64,000 bases of DNA from Alistipes sp. (GCA_021202985.1 JAJQCA010000014.1:1-64000), one strand, 5' to 3'; positions 50,578-61,270 are shown, counted from the first letter of the stretch. The notes: generated by a model from the sequence alone, not told the origin. Made by a program: numbers and translations.

Positions 50578-53500
50578 ATGCAATCCATACGGTATATATT
50601 AGCTATTGCACTGCTGGCAGCGCTCGTCGCCTGCTCGAAGGAGGACGGCGACAGCGCACCCACAGACGCGCGTGGGGAGATAGAAGTCGGCATCTCATTC
50701 CTTGTACCCGACTCCCCGGACAGGGACGGGGTAACAACCCGCCTGACCGGAGCGCAGGAATCGGCCGTAAACGAGGTACGGGTGGTCTGGTTCGACCAGT
50801 CGGGCACCTTTGTCCACTACGCCGTAGGGCTGGACCCCGACGTGAGCGGGTCCGTCCATTCGTGCCGGGTGCTGATGAACGAAGGGGTGTACGATATTAT
50901 GGTGCTGGCCAACTCGGCCGAGTGGTTCGAGGCCGTCTACCCGTCGGGTATACCGGCCGGGACCACCCTCGAAGCCTTCGCGGCGGCCATTGTAGCCGAG
51001 TGTACCGGGGTTATGACCTGGTCCGGCAACACAGTCCCGATGTGGGGAATGAAGGAAACGGTAACGGTGAGCAAGACCTCCTACCAGGTAAGCGGCATCA
51101 CGCTCACGCGGGCGCTGGTAAGGGTGGACGTGAAAGTCGACCCCTCCGTAACCGCATCCCGATTCGAACTGGAGGCGGTTACCGTCTACCGGAACTACCG
51201 CAAAGGACGGCTGGTGCCCGTGCTGGTCTCCGACCACTGGAACAACACTACCGGCACCGCCCTCAAACCGAGCCTTCCCACGGGAGCGGACCTGGTAAAC
51301 AACGACGGCAGGGCATTCCCCGCAACTGCCGGGGAGGTCTCAAACAGCATCTATTTTTTCGAGACACCCGCCGGAGAGGACCTCTCCCTGTCGGTGAACG
51401 ACCGGAACCCGTGCCTTATCGTAAGGGGTAAATACAACGGCGGAACAGCGTCGTTTTACAGGATAGATTTCACAAAAAGTTCATCCACCTCTGCCGAGTA
51501 TATCGACCTGCTGCGGAACAACGTTTACGAGGTGGTCATTCAACAGGTGGACCGGGACGGGGCGGCCAGCGAAGCCGACGCCCTGAAGGGAAGGCCGGCG
51601 AACATCACCTACAATATTTCGGAAGTCAACAAAAGCGGAATGACAAACATAGCGTGGGACGGGCAGCACTATCTCATGGCGTCGGCCGATTCGCTCACCT
51701 ACTGGAGCGGAGCCTCCACGGCAGCGCTGCGCATCCAGACCAACCATCCTGCCGGATGGAAGGTGGCGGACTCCCCGACCTGGATTACGGTCACCCCCGA
51801 CCGGTCGGAATACACGGCCGAATCGACGGTGGAGGTGGCCGCGACCGCATACACCGGCTCCGCGCCCCGGACCGGGCAGCTCGTCCTGGCGTCCGGTGAA
51901 CTGGAACTGACGGTGGAAATCACCCAGTCCAACCTTGAGGAACTCTCCCTGTACCTCGATACCAACACAATTATTTTCTATGCGGAAGGAGGATCCCATA
52001 CCGTAACGTCCTCGGGTCTACCCGCAGTCAGCGCGTCAGGAACCTCGTTAGCCATCGAATACATAGGAGATATCTCATATGCCAGCCCGCCTGCCGTGGC
52101 GACAACCCCTTCCTTTACCCTCACCGCTAATGCGAATACCGGAGGGAATCTGCTCACGGGGGTTGTCACCGTCTCCAAGACCCTCAACGACCGCACCGTG
52201 CGGCAGGAGATAGCCGTGCGCCAATATCCGGGCACAAATCCGTTCGCCATAACCACCGACTCGCCCTATCCCGCAATAGAGCAGACCGACGCCAGGATAT
52301 GGGTAACCTGCTCGCAGGACTGGTACCTGAAACGCAGCGTCCCCTCCGGGGCGGCATCCATTACCGGCACGCAGGCCGGGTCGCCCTCTCCCCGGGAATG
52401 CGATCTGGTCATTGCCGCGAACGAGAGCTACACCGACCGTGAAATAACCCTTCTCTTCTCCACGGCGGACGATATGTACGAGTACGAAGTAACCATAACG
52501 CAGGAAGGCGCCGTTCCTTATTTCTTCTTCTACAACCTGCTGATGGACGACCTTTACGAGCACACCTTTACCGGCAGTGCGGCCACCACGGTGAACGTGG
52601 GTTTCGACCTGAACTTCCCGTGGCGTTTCAGCGAGACGGGTATGGGCGGTATCGTCGCCGGCGTATCCCACCAGCCGGGTACGGTATATCCGGTGGAGAA
52701 TATAACCGAGGGCAAACAGGAGACCATCTCCTTCACCTCCATAGACTACACCAACCGCACCGGGATGCCTGCGGCAGGTACCGTGCAGTCGGCCGAGGCG
52801 TATATTTACAGTGAAAATACCGACCCCTACCCCTCCGCCCTTTACGGTACGATAAAATTGAACCGGGTTATCCCGTCAGTAATCGACTACATCGGCAGTT
52901 CCATCTCCCCGGCCGTAGGGAATATCCCGCGCGAGGGCGGTACCATATCCGTCACCGCGGGGTCAAACGACCAGTGGAGCATCTCGGCCACGGGCGTCAA
53001 CAGTTCCCCCGTCGCACCTAAAGGGACGGAATACGAGGTAAATACACTGTCGGTGCAGATTCCTGCCAATAACGATTTCGGCAACGGGAAGGAAATAGAA
53101 GTATTCTATACCCACGACGGGCAGCAGGTAAAGGCTGCCACTTACATACAAGAGGAATATACTATTTTGGCGACCGACTTAACGGGAACCAAATCACAGC
53201 TGAGTTACCCTTATTTATTGGTAGGTTACGGCGATGTTTTATCGGGGAAAATCAAAGGTAATTATCCCGATGTTTACCTTGCCGTTCGCAGGGACAATAC
53301 TACGTACAGCTCAAAATTCTTCCCGGCCGGAACCGAAGACGAATTCAGTTTCGACATCCCGTCTAATCCGACCACCGGGGAATATGAATGGGTTTTAAGT
53401 TATTCCACCGACGCTTCAAACTGGACTGTACTTAATACCCTAAAACAATATCCGCCGAATTACCTTTACAACAGGCTTTTTTACGGGCTGGAGAACTATC

Positions 53501-53904
53501 GGGAAAGCGGTATCGACAAAATGCTTACATGGGCCGAGGCAATGGGCGTCGACCCCTACTATAACGACCAAACTCACTATAATACTTGGGAAAACGTCTT
53601 GCGGGAAAATTACGGTTATACTCCTACGCACAATACGGGCTGTAATGCCTATACGGATATCGGCATGACTACCCGGGATTTCATACTTCCCAGATCGTTC
53701 GAAGTGGAAGAAATGCTACGCGTACAGGTCAGCGGGGCTTACGATTTCGGGATAACGGAGGGGATGAAATTCCACACCTCGTATGACGGCGGAATGGACA
53801 TTTCGAGAATCTACTGGCTCGAGAACGGACGAATCGAATATACCGAGTCGCCCGGGAACAAGAACGTCCCGGCGTATGTGAGGTGTATAACCAGATTCGA
53901 GTAA
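50578..53904 (+). CDS. Second large fimbrial tip-like lipoprotein, paralogous architecture
   Basis: ALLAALVACSKEDGD; GVTTRLTGAQESAVNEVRVVWFDQSGTFVHY; HPAGWKVADSPTWITVTPDRS; C-terminal VPAYVRCITRFE. Confidence 0.75.
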   Translation: MQSIRYILAIALLAALVACSKEDGDSAPTDARGEIEVGISFLVPDSPDRDGVTTRLTGAQESAVNEVRVVWFDQSGTFVHYAVGLDPDVSGSVHSCRVLMNEGVYDIMVLANSAEWFEAVYPSGIPAGTTLEAFAAAIVAECTGVMTWSGNTVPMWGMKETVTVSKTSYQVSGITLTRALVRVDVKVDPSVTASRFELEAVTVYRNYRKGRLVPVLVSDHWNNTTGTALKPSLPTGADLVNNDGRAFPATAGEVSNSIYFFETPAGEDLSLSVNDRNPCLIVRGKYNGGTASFYRIDFTKSSSTSAEYIDLLRNNVYEVVIQQVDRDGAASEADALKGRPANITYNISEVNKSGMTNIAWDGQHYLMASADSLTYWSGASTAALRIQTNHPAGWKVADSPTWITVTPDRSEYTAESTVEVAATAYTGSAPRTGQLVLASGELELTVEITQSNLEELSLYLDTNTIIFYAEGGSHTVTSSGLPAVSASGTSLAIEYIGDISYASPPAVATTPSFTLTANANTGGNLLTGVVTVSKTLNDRTVRQEIAVRQYPGTNPFAITTDSPYPAIEQTDARIWVTCSQDWYLKRSVPSGAASITGTQAGSPSPRECDLVIAANESYTDREITLLFSTADDMYEYEVTITQEGAVPYFFFYNLLMDDLYEHTFTGSAATTVNVGFDLNFPWRFSETGMGGIVAGVSHQPGTVYPVENITEGKQETISFTSIDYTNRTGMPAAGTVQSAEAYIYSENTDPYPSALYGTIKLNRVIPSVIDYIGSSISPAVGNIPREGGTISVTAGSNDQWSISATGVNSSPVAPKGTEYEVNTLSVQIPANNDFGNGKEIEVFYTHDGQQVKAATYIQEEYTILATDLTGTKSQLSYPYLLVGYGDVLSGKIKGNYPDVYLAVRRDNTTYSSKFFPAGTEDEFSFDIPSNPTTGEYEWVLSYSTDASNWTVLNTLKQYPPNYLYNRLFYGLENYRESGIDKMLTWAEAMGVDPYYNDQTHYNTWENVLRENYGYTPTHNTGCNAYTDIGMTTRDFILPRSFEVEEMLRVQVSGAYDFGITEGMKFHTSYDGGMDISRIYWLENGRIEYTESPGNKNVPAYVRCITRFE

Positions 53905-53920
53905 ATCTACATTCCAACTT

Positions 53921-53944
53921 ACCGGCCGCTTATCAGCGGCCGGT
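53921..53944. terminator. Terminator ACCGGCCGCT-TATC-AGCGGCCGGT followed by AGTTTT
   Basis: 10-bp perfect stem after the last fimbrial gene. Confidence 0.85.
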
Positions 53945-54023
53945 AGTTTTATGTTGCGGTTGTTGTCCGCGGAAGCCTGACGGATTCGTTATTCACCGCA
54001 AGATAAATACCTATAATAGGGGA

Positions 54024-54055
54024 TTGCCTGACATACGAAATCTTTATTACTTTTG
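54024..54055 (+). promoter_or_regulatory. Bacteroidota promoter: TTG (54024-54026), -7 TACTTTTG (54048-54055)
   Basis: TAnnTTTG match with 21-nt spacer, about 10 nt before ATG 54066. Confidence 0.6.
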
Positions 54056-54065
54056 TATTCAAACT

Positions 54066-56906
54066 ATGAGATATACGGCTTTCAGAATCGTCCTTGCGGG
54101 GCTTTTACTATTTTGTTTCATCCATGTCCACGCCCAGACTCCCGGTAACACCGTTTCCGGCCGTATAACCGATACCAGGACCCGTGAGCCCGTAGGCGGG
54201 GCCGACATAGTGTTAGAAGGTACTTATTTGTGGGCCACTTCGGGACGGGACGGACGGTTCGAAATAGCGGGGGTGCCTGCCGGGGAGTACTCGCTACGCG
54301 TGTCGTTCCTGGGTTACTTGACCTCCGTCCTGCCGCTATCCGTGGGCGGCGACGTGGCCGCACTGGACATCCGGCTTACTGAAAACACCCTTAAAATAGA
54401 CGAGGTGGTCGTTACCGCCCGCACGAAGGAGAACGAACTCAACACCACCTGGACCATAGGCGGCGATGCGCTACGCCAGATGCAGGTCTCCAACATTTCC
54501 GATATTGCCGCACTGCTTCCCGGCGGAAAGACCCAGAACCCCGACCTCGCGTCGGATCGCGACCAGACGTTCGCACTTCGCGGCTCCGGCTCGGTGGACG
54601 ACAACCTGCGGTTCGCCACCGCGGTAGAAATCGACGGGGTCCGTCTCGGCAACAATGCGTCTTTCGGCGCCCTGGGCGGGGTCGACACCCGGAATATAGC
54701 GGTGGACAATATCGACCATGTCGAGATAATCACCGGCGTACCCTCGGTGGAATACGGCGATTTCAACAGCGGTATCGTCCGTATCCACACGCGCAAGGGC
54801 CACACGCCGTGGAGCGCGCAGGCTTCGGTCAATCCCCGCACACAGCAGGCCTCCGTTTCGAAGGGGTTCGACCTGGGCGAAAACAGAGGAACGCTCAACA
54901 TAAACGGCGAATGGACAAAAGCCACGCAGAAGCTCAGCTCGCCTTACACATCCTATACCCGCCGGGGCTTCTCGGCGGCTTACAGCAATACCTTCCGCGG
55001 AAACCTGCGTTTCGAAGCCGGGGTGACCGGCAACGTGGGCGGAATGAATTCCAAAGACGACCCGGACGCTTACACCGGGGAGTATACAAAAGTTAGGGAC
55101 AACGTGTTCCGCGCCAACGGCTCCCTTACATGGCTGCTCAACAAACCGTGGGTCACCAACCTGAAGCTGGACGCGGCCGTAAATTTAAACGACAACCGTT
55201 CAAAAGCCCACCTGTATTACTCCTACGCGTCCGAACAACCGGCGGTCCACGCAGTGGAGGAAGGATATTTCCTTGCGGACAAACTTCCACTCGAATACTT
55301 CGCCGACCGCATCGTCGACTCGAAGGAGCTGGATTACTCGGCATCGCTGAAATACGAGCTGAACATTACCCGGGGACAGGTCCGTAACCGGATAAAGGCA
55401 GGCGTGCAGTGGAAGGCCAACGGGAATGCGGGCGACGGGGAGTATTACCTCGACCCGGCCCTTGCCCCGAACGGTTACCGTCCGCGGCCGTACAGTGAGT
55501 ACCCGTATATGCACAACCTCGCGGTCTATGCCGAGGACAACGTATCTTTCCCGGTGGGGCGGACCACCGTGGAAGTGATGGCAGGCATAAGGATGGAGAA
55601 CCTGTTTATAGACGGATCGCAGTACGACCGCCTTTACAGTTTCTCGCCGAGGTTCAACGCACGCTGGCACCTGAACGATTGGATAACCGTTCGGGGCGGC
55701 TGGGGTGTGACGGAGAAACTGCCGTCGTTCCACGTGCTCTACCCCGACCGGCAGTACCGTGACATACAGACCTTCGGTATCTCCTACGGCGAGGAAACGT
55801 CGTACGTTTATTACACCCAGCCCTACATGCTCGAGCACAACGCCGGGCTGAAATGGCAGCGTAACCACAACAGCGAGCTTGCCGCGGATGTAAACGTGGC
55901 CGGGTTCCGGATCTCGCTCGCCGGCTATATTAACCGCACCAAACTTCCCTATAAATACTCGACCACCTATACGCCCTACTCTTACAATATCCAGCAGTTA
56001 CCGTCCGGTTACAGGGTCCCTCCAAACCCGGAGATAAGGGTCGACAGCCAGACCGGACAGGTATACCTGCGCGGCGATGGGCAGAACGCCTGGACCCCGA
56101 TGGAGACCAACGTCGTAGACCGGACCTTTGTCCGCAACACCTATTCGGACAACGGCCCCGACATGGTCCGAAAAGGCGTAGAGCTGGTGGTCGACTTCCC
56201 GCAGGTGGAGGCTATCCGCACCCGGTTCCGTGTGGATGCGGCATACGGCTATACCCGCTACCTCGATAACTCCCTCTCGTGGTACTACCGTGAAGGCTGG
56301 TCCCACACCTCGTTGCCGAACCGCTCGTACGAATATGTGGGTATATACGCCGGGGGTTCGGGCACCTCGGTATTCAACGGCCAGCGGACACACTCCATGG
56401 ATGCGAACGTGACTGCCGTTACACACATTCCCCGCGCCCGGATAGTCATCTCATGCCGGCTGGAAATGTCGCTGCTCAAACGGTCTCAGAAACTCTCGCG
56501 GTACAACGGGCAGGAGTACGCATTCAACGTCGGCGAATCATCCGACACACCAACGGGCGGAAGCATCTACGACGGGAATTCCTACACGGCCATCTGGCCC
56601 GTAGCATACGTGGACCTGGACGGGAATATCCACCCGTTCACCTCCGCGGAAGCCGCCGATGCGCGGTTCGCCAACCTTTTGGTCAAATCGGGCAACGCCT
56701 ACACCTTCGCCAAAGACGGTTATAACGCATACTATTATGCAAACCTAAGCGTTACGAAGGAGATAGGCGACCATGTGTCGCTCTCGTTCTTCGCCAATAA
56801 CTTCACCAATTCCCGTAAACATGTCACATCCAAGGCCACCGGGATAGGTACCACGACCTTCTATCCCAAGTTCTATTACGGCCTTACGTGCCGGATAAAA
56901 ATTTAA
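54066..56906 (+). CDS. TonB-dependent receptor with N-terminal carboxypeptidase-like domain
   Basis: Start revised to MRYTAFRIVLAGLLLFCFIHVHAQ; GRITDTRTREPVGGADIVLEGTYLWATSGRDGRFEIAGVPAGEYSLRVSFLGY; EVVVTARTKEN; plug and barrel, C-terminal FYYGLTCRIKI. Confidence 0.92.
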   Translation: MRYTAFRIVLAGLLLFCFIHVHAQTPGNTVSGRITDTRTREPVGGADIVLEGTYLWATSGRDGRFEIAGVPAGEYSLRVSFLGYLTSVLPLSVGGDVAALDIRLTENTLKIDEVVVTARTKENELNTTWTIGGDALRQMQVSNISDIAALLPGGKTQNPDLASDRDQTFALRGSGSVDDNLRFATAVEIDGVRLGNNASFGALGGVDTRNIAVDNIDHVEIITGVPSVEYGDFNSGIVRIHTRKGHTPWSAQASVNPRTQQASVSKGFDLGENRGTLNINGEWTKATQKLSSPYTSYTRRGFSAAYSNTFRGNLRFEAGVTGNVGGMNSKDDPDAYTGEYTKVRDNVFRANGSLTWLLNKPWVTNLKLDAAVNLNDNRSKAHLYYSYASEQPAVHAVEEGYFLADKLPLEYFADRIVDSKELDYSASLKYELNITRGQVRNRIKAGVQWKANGNAGDGEYYLDPALAPNGYRPRPYSEYPYMHNLAVYAEDNVSFPVGRTTVEVMAGIRMENLFIDGSQYDRLYSFSPRFNARWHLNDWITVRGGWGVTEKLPSFHVLYPDRQYRDIQTFGISYGEETSYVYYTQPYMLEHNAGLKWQRNHNSELAADVNVAGFRISLAGYINRTKLPYKYSTTYTPYSYNIQQLPSGYRVPPNPEIRVDSQTGQVYLRGDGQNAWTPMETNVVDRTFVRNTYSDNGPDMVRKGVELVVDFPQVEAIRTRFRVDAAYGYTRYLDNSLSWYYREGWSHTSLPNRSYEYVGIYAGGSGTSVFNGQRTHSMDANVTAVTHIPRARIVISCRLEMSLLKRSQKLSRYNGQEYAFNVGESSDTPTGGSIYDGNSYTAIWPVAYVDLDGNIHPFTSAEAADARFANLLVKSGNAYTFAKDGYNAYYYANLSVTKEIGDHVSLSFFANNFTNSRKHVTSKATGIGTTTFYPKFYYGLTCRIKI

Positions 56907-56909
56907 GGT

Positions 56910-58133
56910 ATGAAACGTTTGTTTTACATATTCCTGTTGCCGCTTGCATTCGCCTGCTCCGACAACGACGGCGGAAACCCCTACGACGGACGGCTGCATA
57001 CGCTTGCGGTGAATACCGTCTACCCGGAAGGATTCGAGGAGTTCCGCCGCGCGGGGGTAACGGTCCGTATCGAGGATATAGACCGCGGCAACACTTACAC
57101 CGCCGTTACGGACGCCCAGGGCAGGGTGGAATTTTCCGTTACCAACGGTATATACCGGGTGCTTATGAGCGACCGCATCGAGGAGCATATCTTCAACGGC
57201 ACGGCCGACCGCATCAAGCTCGTGGATGAAGATATGGACCTGAGCCTGTCGTTGCTATACTCCAAAACGGGAACGGTAATTATTAAGGAGGTATACAACG
57301 GGGGATGCACCAAGTACCCTCTTGAGGGAACTTACCAGTCGGACAAATACATGATTCTGCATAACAACAACTCCCGGACGGAATACCTCGACGGCATCTG
57401 CATCGGGACTCTCGACCCGTACAACTCGCAGGCCACAAATGTGTGGGTAACGCAGGACGCGGTGACCGGGGAGACCGTTTACCCCGACTTCGCCCCCATA
57501 GCGCAATGTGTCTGGCAGTTCCCCGGCGACGGCACCGCCTTTCCGCTCGAACCGGGTGAGGATGCCGTGGTGGTCATCTGCGGCGCCATCGACCATACTT
57601 CGCAATACCCGCTTTCGGTAAACCTTAACAAGGAGGGTTATTTCGTCTGCTATAATAACGTCTACTTCCCTAATACACTATACCATCCCGCACCCGGCGA
57701 CCGAATATCCACGGACCGTTACCTCGACGTAGTAATAAAGACCGGCCAGGCTAACGCCTACACATTCTCGGTCTATTCCCCTGCGGTAGTTATTTTCAGG
57801 GAGCAGTATACGACCATTCAGGAATTCATACTGGAAGAGGATAACCTGGCACAGAAACCCGGCAGCACGTCCGACCGGGTAGTTAAAATACCATACGACT
57901 GGATTATGGACGGGGTGGAAATTTTCTACGGCGGTTCGTCGAACAACCATAAGCGCCTATCCCCGTCAGTGGACGCCGGCTATGTGACCCACTCCGAACT
58001 CTATTCGGCGCGGACGCTCCACCGGTATGTGGACGAGGAGCTTTCGGCCGAGCGCGGTTACGAGGTACTGACCGACACCAACAACTCTTCGAACGATTTT
58101 TACGAACGGGAACGGCAATCGCTGAATGATTAA
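56910..58133 (+). CDS. DUF4876-like lipoprotein
   Basis: LPLAFAC lipobox; VTVRIEDIDRGNTYTAVTDAQGRVEFSV; VIIKEVYNGGC...KYMILHNNNSRTEYLDGICIGTLDPYNS. Confidence 0.65.
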   Translation: MKRLFYIFLLPLAFACSDNDGGNPYDGRLHTLAVNTVYPEGFEEFRRAGVTVRIEDIDRGNTYTAVTDAQGRVEFSVTNGIYRVLMSDRIEEHIFNGTADRIKLVDEDMDLSLSLLYSKTGTVIIKEVYNGGCTKYPLEGTYQSDKYMILHNNNSRTEYLDGICIGTLDPYNSQATNVWVTQDAVTGETVYPDFAPIAQCVWQFPGDGTAFPLEPGEDAVVVICGAIDHTSQYPLSVNLNKEGYFVCYNNVYFPNTLYHPAPGDRISTDRYLDVVIKTGQANAYTFSVYSPAVVIFREQYTTIQEFILEEDNLAQKPGSTSDRVVKIPYDWIMDGVEIFYGGSSNNHKRLSPSVDAGYVTHSELYSARTLHRYVDEELSAERGYEVLTDTNNSSNDFYERERQSLND

Positions 58134-59634
58134 ATTTAGGGACATACTGGCCGCCTCACTGCTTCTGCTCCCGGTTACGGGAGCGTGGGGCCAGACCTAT
58201 GACCAGGTGCGGAGACACAATCCCTGGAACGCGGGAGGCAACGCGGCCGGTATCCGTATGGACTCCGTGACGGTCTCGTTCGCAGAAATATACGGCCGGT
58301 ACGGAAGCGGCCGTCTGCGCGACACATACCAGCCCGGGGAGTGGTGGAGCGCCGGGGCCGTAGCGGCGACAACCGTGGATACCGAAAAGTACACCATGGC
58401 CGGGTCCTTCTCTTTCGACCACACCTCGGGAAAAAACATGTCCGGGTCGATGTTTATCCGGCCCGGGTTCTACCCGGTGGACGTACTGGAGTTTACCCCG
58501 GGCCGCAAGGACCTGCAGACATACGCCTTCACCGGCGGCGCCTCCGTGGATATCGCCGCGAACTGGCGGGCCGGCGGGTCCATAGACTTCTCTTCGGCCA
58601 ACTACTCCAAACGCAAAGACCTGCGCCATACCAATTACCGTCTGGATATGGGAGTTTCGCCGGCCATTATGTATCATAACGGCGGTTTTGCCCTGGGGAT
58701 GGCTTACCTTTACCGGAAGAACACCGAGAGCATAGACGCGGAAGAGATAGGGACTTCGGCCGGCACCTACTACGCCTTTCTCGACAAGGGGTTGATGTAC
58801 GGCGCCTACGAGTCATGGTCCGGCAGCGGCATACACCTCAGCGAATCGGGAATCGACGGCTTCCCTGTCAAGGAGACAATCCACGGAGGGTCGGTACAGG
58901 CACAATGGGGCGGCCTGTATGCCGACATAGAATACCGTTACAGCAAGGGTTCCGTAGGGGAGAAAGAGACTGTATGGTTCCGGTTCCCCGGTCACCGGGT
59001 AAGTTCCCGTATCGCCTACCGTTTCGGCGTCGGGAGGGCTTCGCATTTCCTGCGCCTCCAGTTCGACTGGGCAAAACAGGTTAATAACGAGAGCGTATTG
59101 GGGAGGGAGACCGAGAACGGAATAACAATCACCCACGTATACGGTTCGAACCGCATTTTCGACCGGACCGAACTCACGCTGGTTCCGGAATACGAGTACC
59201 ACACCCGCCGCCACACCGTTATCGCCGGTGCGTGGCTGGCCTCGTCGGAGCGCTTATCCACCCTTATGTACCCTTACGTAGAATCTCAGGATATGAAACG
59301 TTACGGAGCGTATAGCCGCGGGGAGCTGCGGACCGGGTGTATTGAGTTAAAAGCCGGGCTGTCCTTCTCCTCGGGAAGTTTCACCGACAAGAGCCGGGCG
59401 GTGGGCACGGAGGTGGAGCCGGGCGAAGCTCCCTACCACCTCACCGACTACTATAACCGGCAGAACGAGTACCTTACCGCTTCTCGTATAGGAGCGGAAG
59501 CGGCCGTAAGGTGGAATATACGATACGGCATCTATTCGGAGATAGGTGCGGACTGGACACACGGTTTCAATATCAAATACCTCGAGGGTACGGACCGGTG
59601 GTCGGGTACTTTCAAACTGGGTTACAACTTCTAA
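58126..59634 (+). CDS. DUF6850-like outer-membrane beta-barrel protein
   Basis: Signal peptide; NPWNAGGNAAGIRMDSVTVSFAEIYGRYGSG; GSMFIRPGFYPVDVLEFTPGRKDLQTYAFTGG; alternating beta pattern ending FKLGYNF. Confidence 0.65.
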   Translation: MIKFRDILAASLLLLPVTGAWGQTYDQVRRHNPWNAGGNAAGIRMDSVTVSFAEIYGRYGSGRLRDTYQPGEWWSAGAVAATTVDTEKYTMAGSFSFDHTSGKNMSGSMFIRPGFYPVDVLEFTPGRKDLQTYAFTGGASVDIAANWRAGGSIDFSSANYSKRKDLRHTNYRLDMGVSPAIMYHNGGFALGMAYLYRKNTESIDAEEIGTSAGTYYAFLDKGLMYGAYESWSGSGIHLSESGIDGFPVKETIHGGSVQAQWGGLYADIEYRYSKGSVGEKETVWFRFPGHRVSSRIAYRFGVGRASHFLRLQFDWAKQVNNESVLGRETENGITITHVYGSNRIFDRTELTLVPEYEYHTRRHTVIAGAWLASSERLSTLMYPYVESQDMKRYGAYSRGELRTGCIELKAGLSFSSGSFTDKSRAVGTEVEPGEAPYHLTDYYNRQNEYLTASRIGAEAAVRWNIRYGIYSEIGADWTHGFNIKYLEGTDRWSGTFKLGYNF

Positions 59635-59650
59635 ACTAAATAATAACGAA

Positions 59651-61207
59651 ATGAAGAAAATCACCATTGTAATGCTTGCGGCGGCGTTCTGCCTCGTATC
59701 ATGCAGCGACGACGAGAAAGATGACAAAGGCGGCGGCAACGGCAACGAACCGGTCGGGGATATTGTCATCGACCCCCTGATTACGGGCAATACGGAATTC
59801 AGTTTCGCCACGGGCGACCAGATAGGCCTGACGGTTACTAAGGCCGACGGCACAGCGGTCGCTGCCAACGCCGCGGTATCTTATGCCGGCAACCTGTTCA
59901 CTACGGATATCGAATGGTACACCGACGACGCCTCCTCACAGGTTACCGCCTATTATCCCTACTCTGCGGCCGGAGCTCCCGCCACCGTTTCGGTAGCCAC
60001 CGACCAGAGGGACGGATACCTCGGTTCGGAATTTCTCGCGGCTTCCAAAGCGGGCGTTACGCCGACGGTAAACGCCGTTAGCATGACCTTCGAGTCTCTC
60101 CTGACTCGTGTTACGATAAACGTGGATAACCAGTCCGCTGCGGATATCTCCGCCGTGATACTTCGCGGCCTGGTACCCTATGCCGACGTCGACCTTGCGG
60201 CCCTGGAGATTACCGCCCGCACATCGGGACCAGCGGCGGACATCACCATGCACGAGGCTGAAGCGGGCGCAACTTACGTGGCAATGGTTATCCCGCAGGA
60301 GGTTGCGTTTACCATCGTTGTGAAAACGGCCGACGGTATAGAGCTTACCGAAAAAATTAACGCCGCAACTCTGGAACAGGGCGGTGTGTACGGTGTACAG
60401 GTTGAAGTCCGGGACGACAGGATACATGCCATCGATTACGAAGATTTCGGCGACTCGTTCCGCTACGAAGGCGAGATATACAAGACCGTAAACCTGGCCA
60501 ACGGTTCTAGGTGGATGGCTCAATCCCTTCGTTATGTACCGGAAGGTTACACCGTTTCCGAGGACCCCACGGCGGAGAGCCATATATGGTATCCTTACAG
60601 CACCGACGGCACCGATACCACACCGCTTACCTCGGATTCAGACGTGGAAGAGAGAGGCTTTCTGTACGACATTTACGCCGCTTTCGGTGGTATCGAAATT
60701 ACGGAAGCCAACTGTTACGATTTTGAAGGCATTCGCGGTATCTGCCCCCCGGGATGGCATATACCCACGCGGGCGGAATACCTGGAGCTGGTAGACTCTT
60801 CTACAGCTGACGCTTTCGGAGGTGGATCCATCAAAAACCCGGATGCACTATTTTATGATTCCGGATTAGATTATAGCCCGGTAACTATTGCAAACGAGCA
60901 GGGGTTTAATACTACCTTCTCGGGAACACGGATGAAGGCAAATTACACCACAGCCGGTTCTTACCAGAAAACTGCCGCCACAGAAGCCAATTGTGAAATT
61001 GAGGAATGGGTAGGAGAACCGTCCATAAATTACCATATCACATCCACAGGTTATAAGCCTTCTTATAATAGCACCACAGGCGCGTTACAAAATATTCAGT
61101 TCTTCAGCCTTAACGCTAACTTCGCAAATTCATACCGGCAGGGCCGTTTGAATATTGTCTACGCCCATCATGAAATCGGGCAGCAATTACGCTGTATCCA
61201 GGACTAA
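59651..61207 (+). CDS. Fimbrillin-like lipoprotein with C-terminal FISUMP-type domain
   Basis: Start revised to MKKITIVMLAAAFCLVSC; MTFESLLTRVTINVDN; YKTVNLANGSRWMAQSLRYVPEGY, GICPPGWHIPTRAEYLELV, QQLRCIQD. Confidence 0.8.
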   Translation: MKKITIVMLAAAFCLVSCSDDEKDDKGGGNGNEPVGDIVIDPLITGNTEFSFATGDQIGLTVTKADGTAVAANAAVSYAGNLFTTDIEWYTDDASSQVTAYYPYSAAGAPATVSVATDQRDGYLGSEFLAASKAGVTPTVNAVSMTFESLLTRVTINVDNQSAADISAVILRGLVPYADVDLAALEITARTSGPAADITMHEAEAGATYVAMVIPQEVAFTIVVKTADGIELTEKINAATLEQGGVYGVQVEVRDDRIHAIDYEDFGDSFRYEGEIYKTVNLANGSRWMAQSLRYVPEGYTVSEDPTAESHIWYPYSTDGTDTTPLTSDSDVEERGFLYDIYAAFGGIEITEANCYDFEGIRGICPPGWHIPTRAEYLELVDSSTADAFGGGSIKNPDALFYDSGLDYSPVTIANEQGFNTTFSGTRMKANYTTAGSYQKTAATEANCEIEEWVGEPSINYHITSTGYKPSYNSTTGALQNIQFFSLNANFANSYRQGRLNIVYAHHEIGQQLRCIQD

Positions 61208-61232
61208 TTCACGGTATAAGTTTATTATAAAT

Positions 61233-61270
61233 AAAAGTGACCCCGGCCTTCTGTGGCCGGGGTCACTTTT
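61233..61270. terminator. Terminator AAAAGTGACCCCGGCC-TTCTGT-GGCCGGGGTCACTTTT
   Basis: 16-bp perfect stem between convergent operons. Confidence 0.9.

Noticed and set aside
49654-50583. 309-aa minus-strand ORF opposite the tip protein
   Set aside because: Shadow ORF without recognisable motifs.
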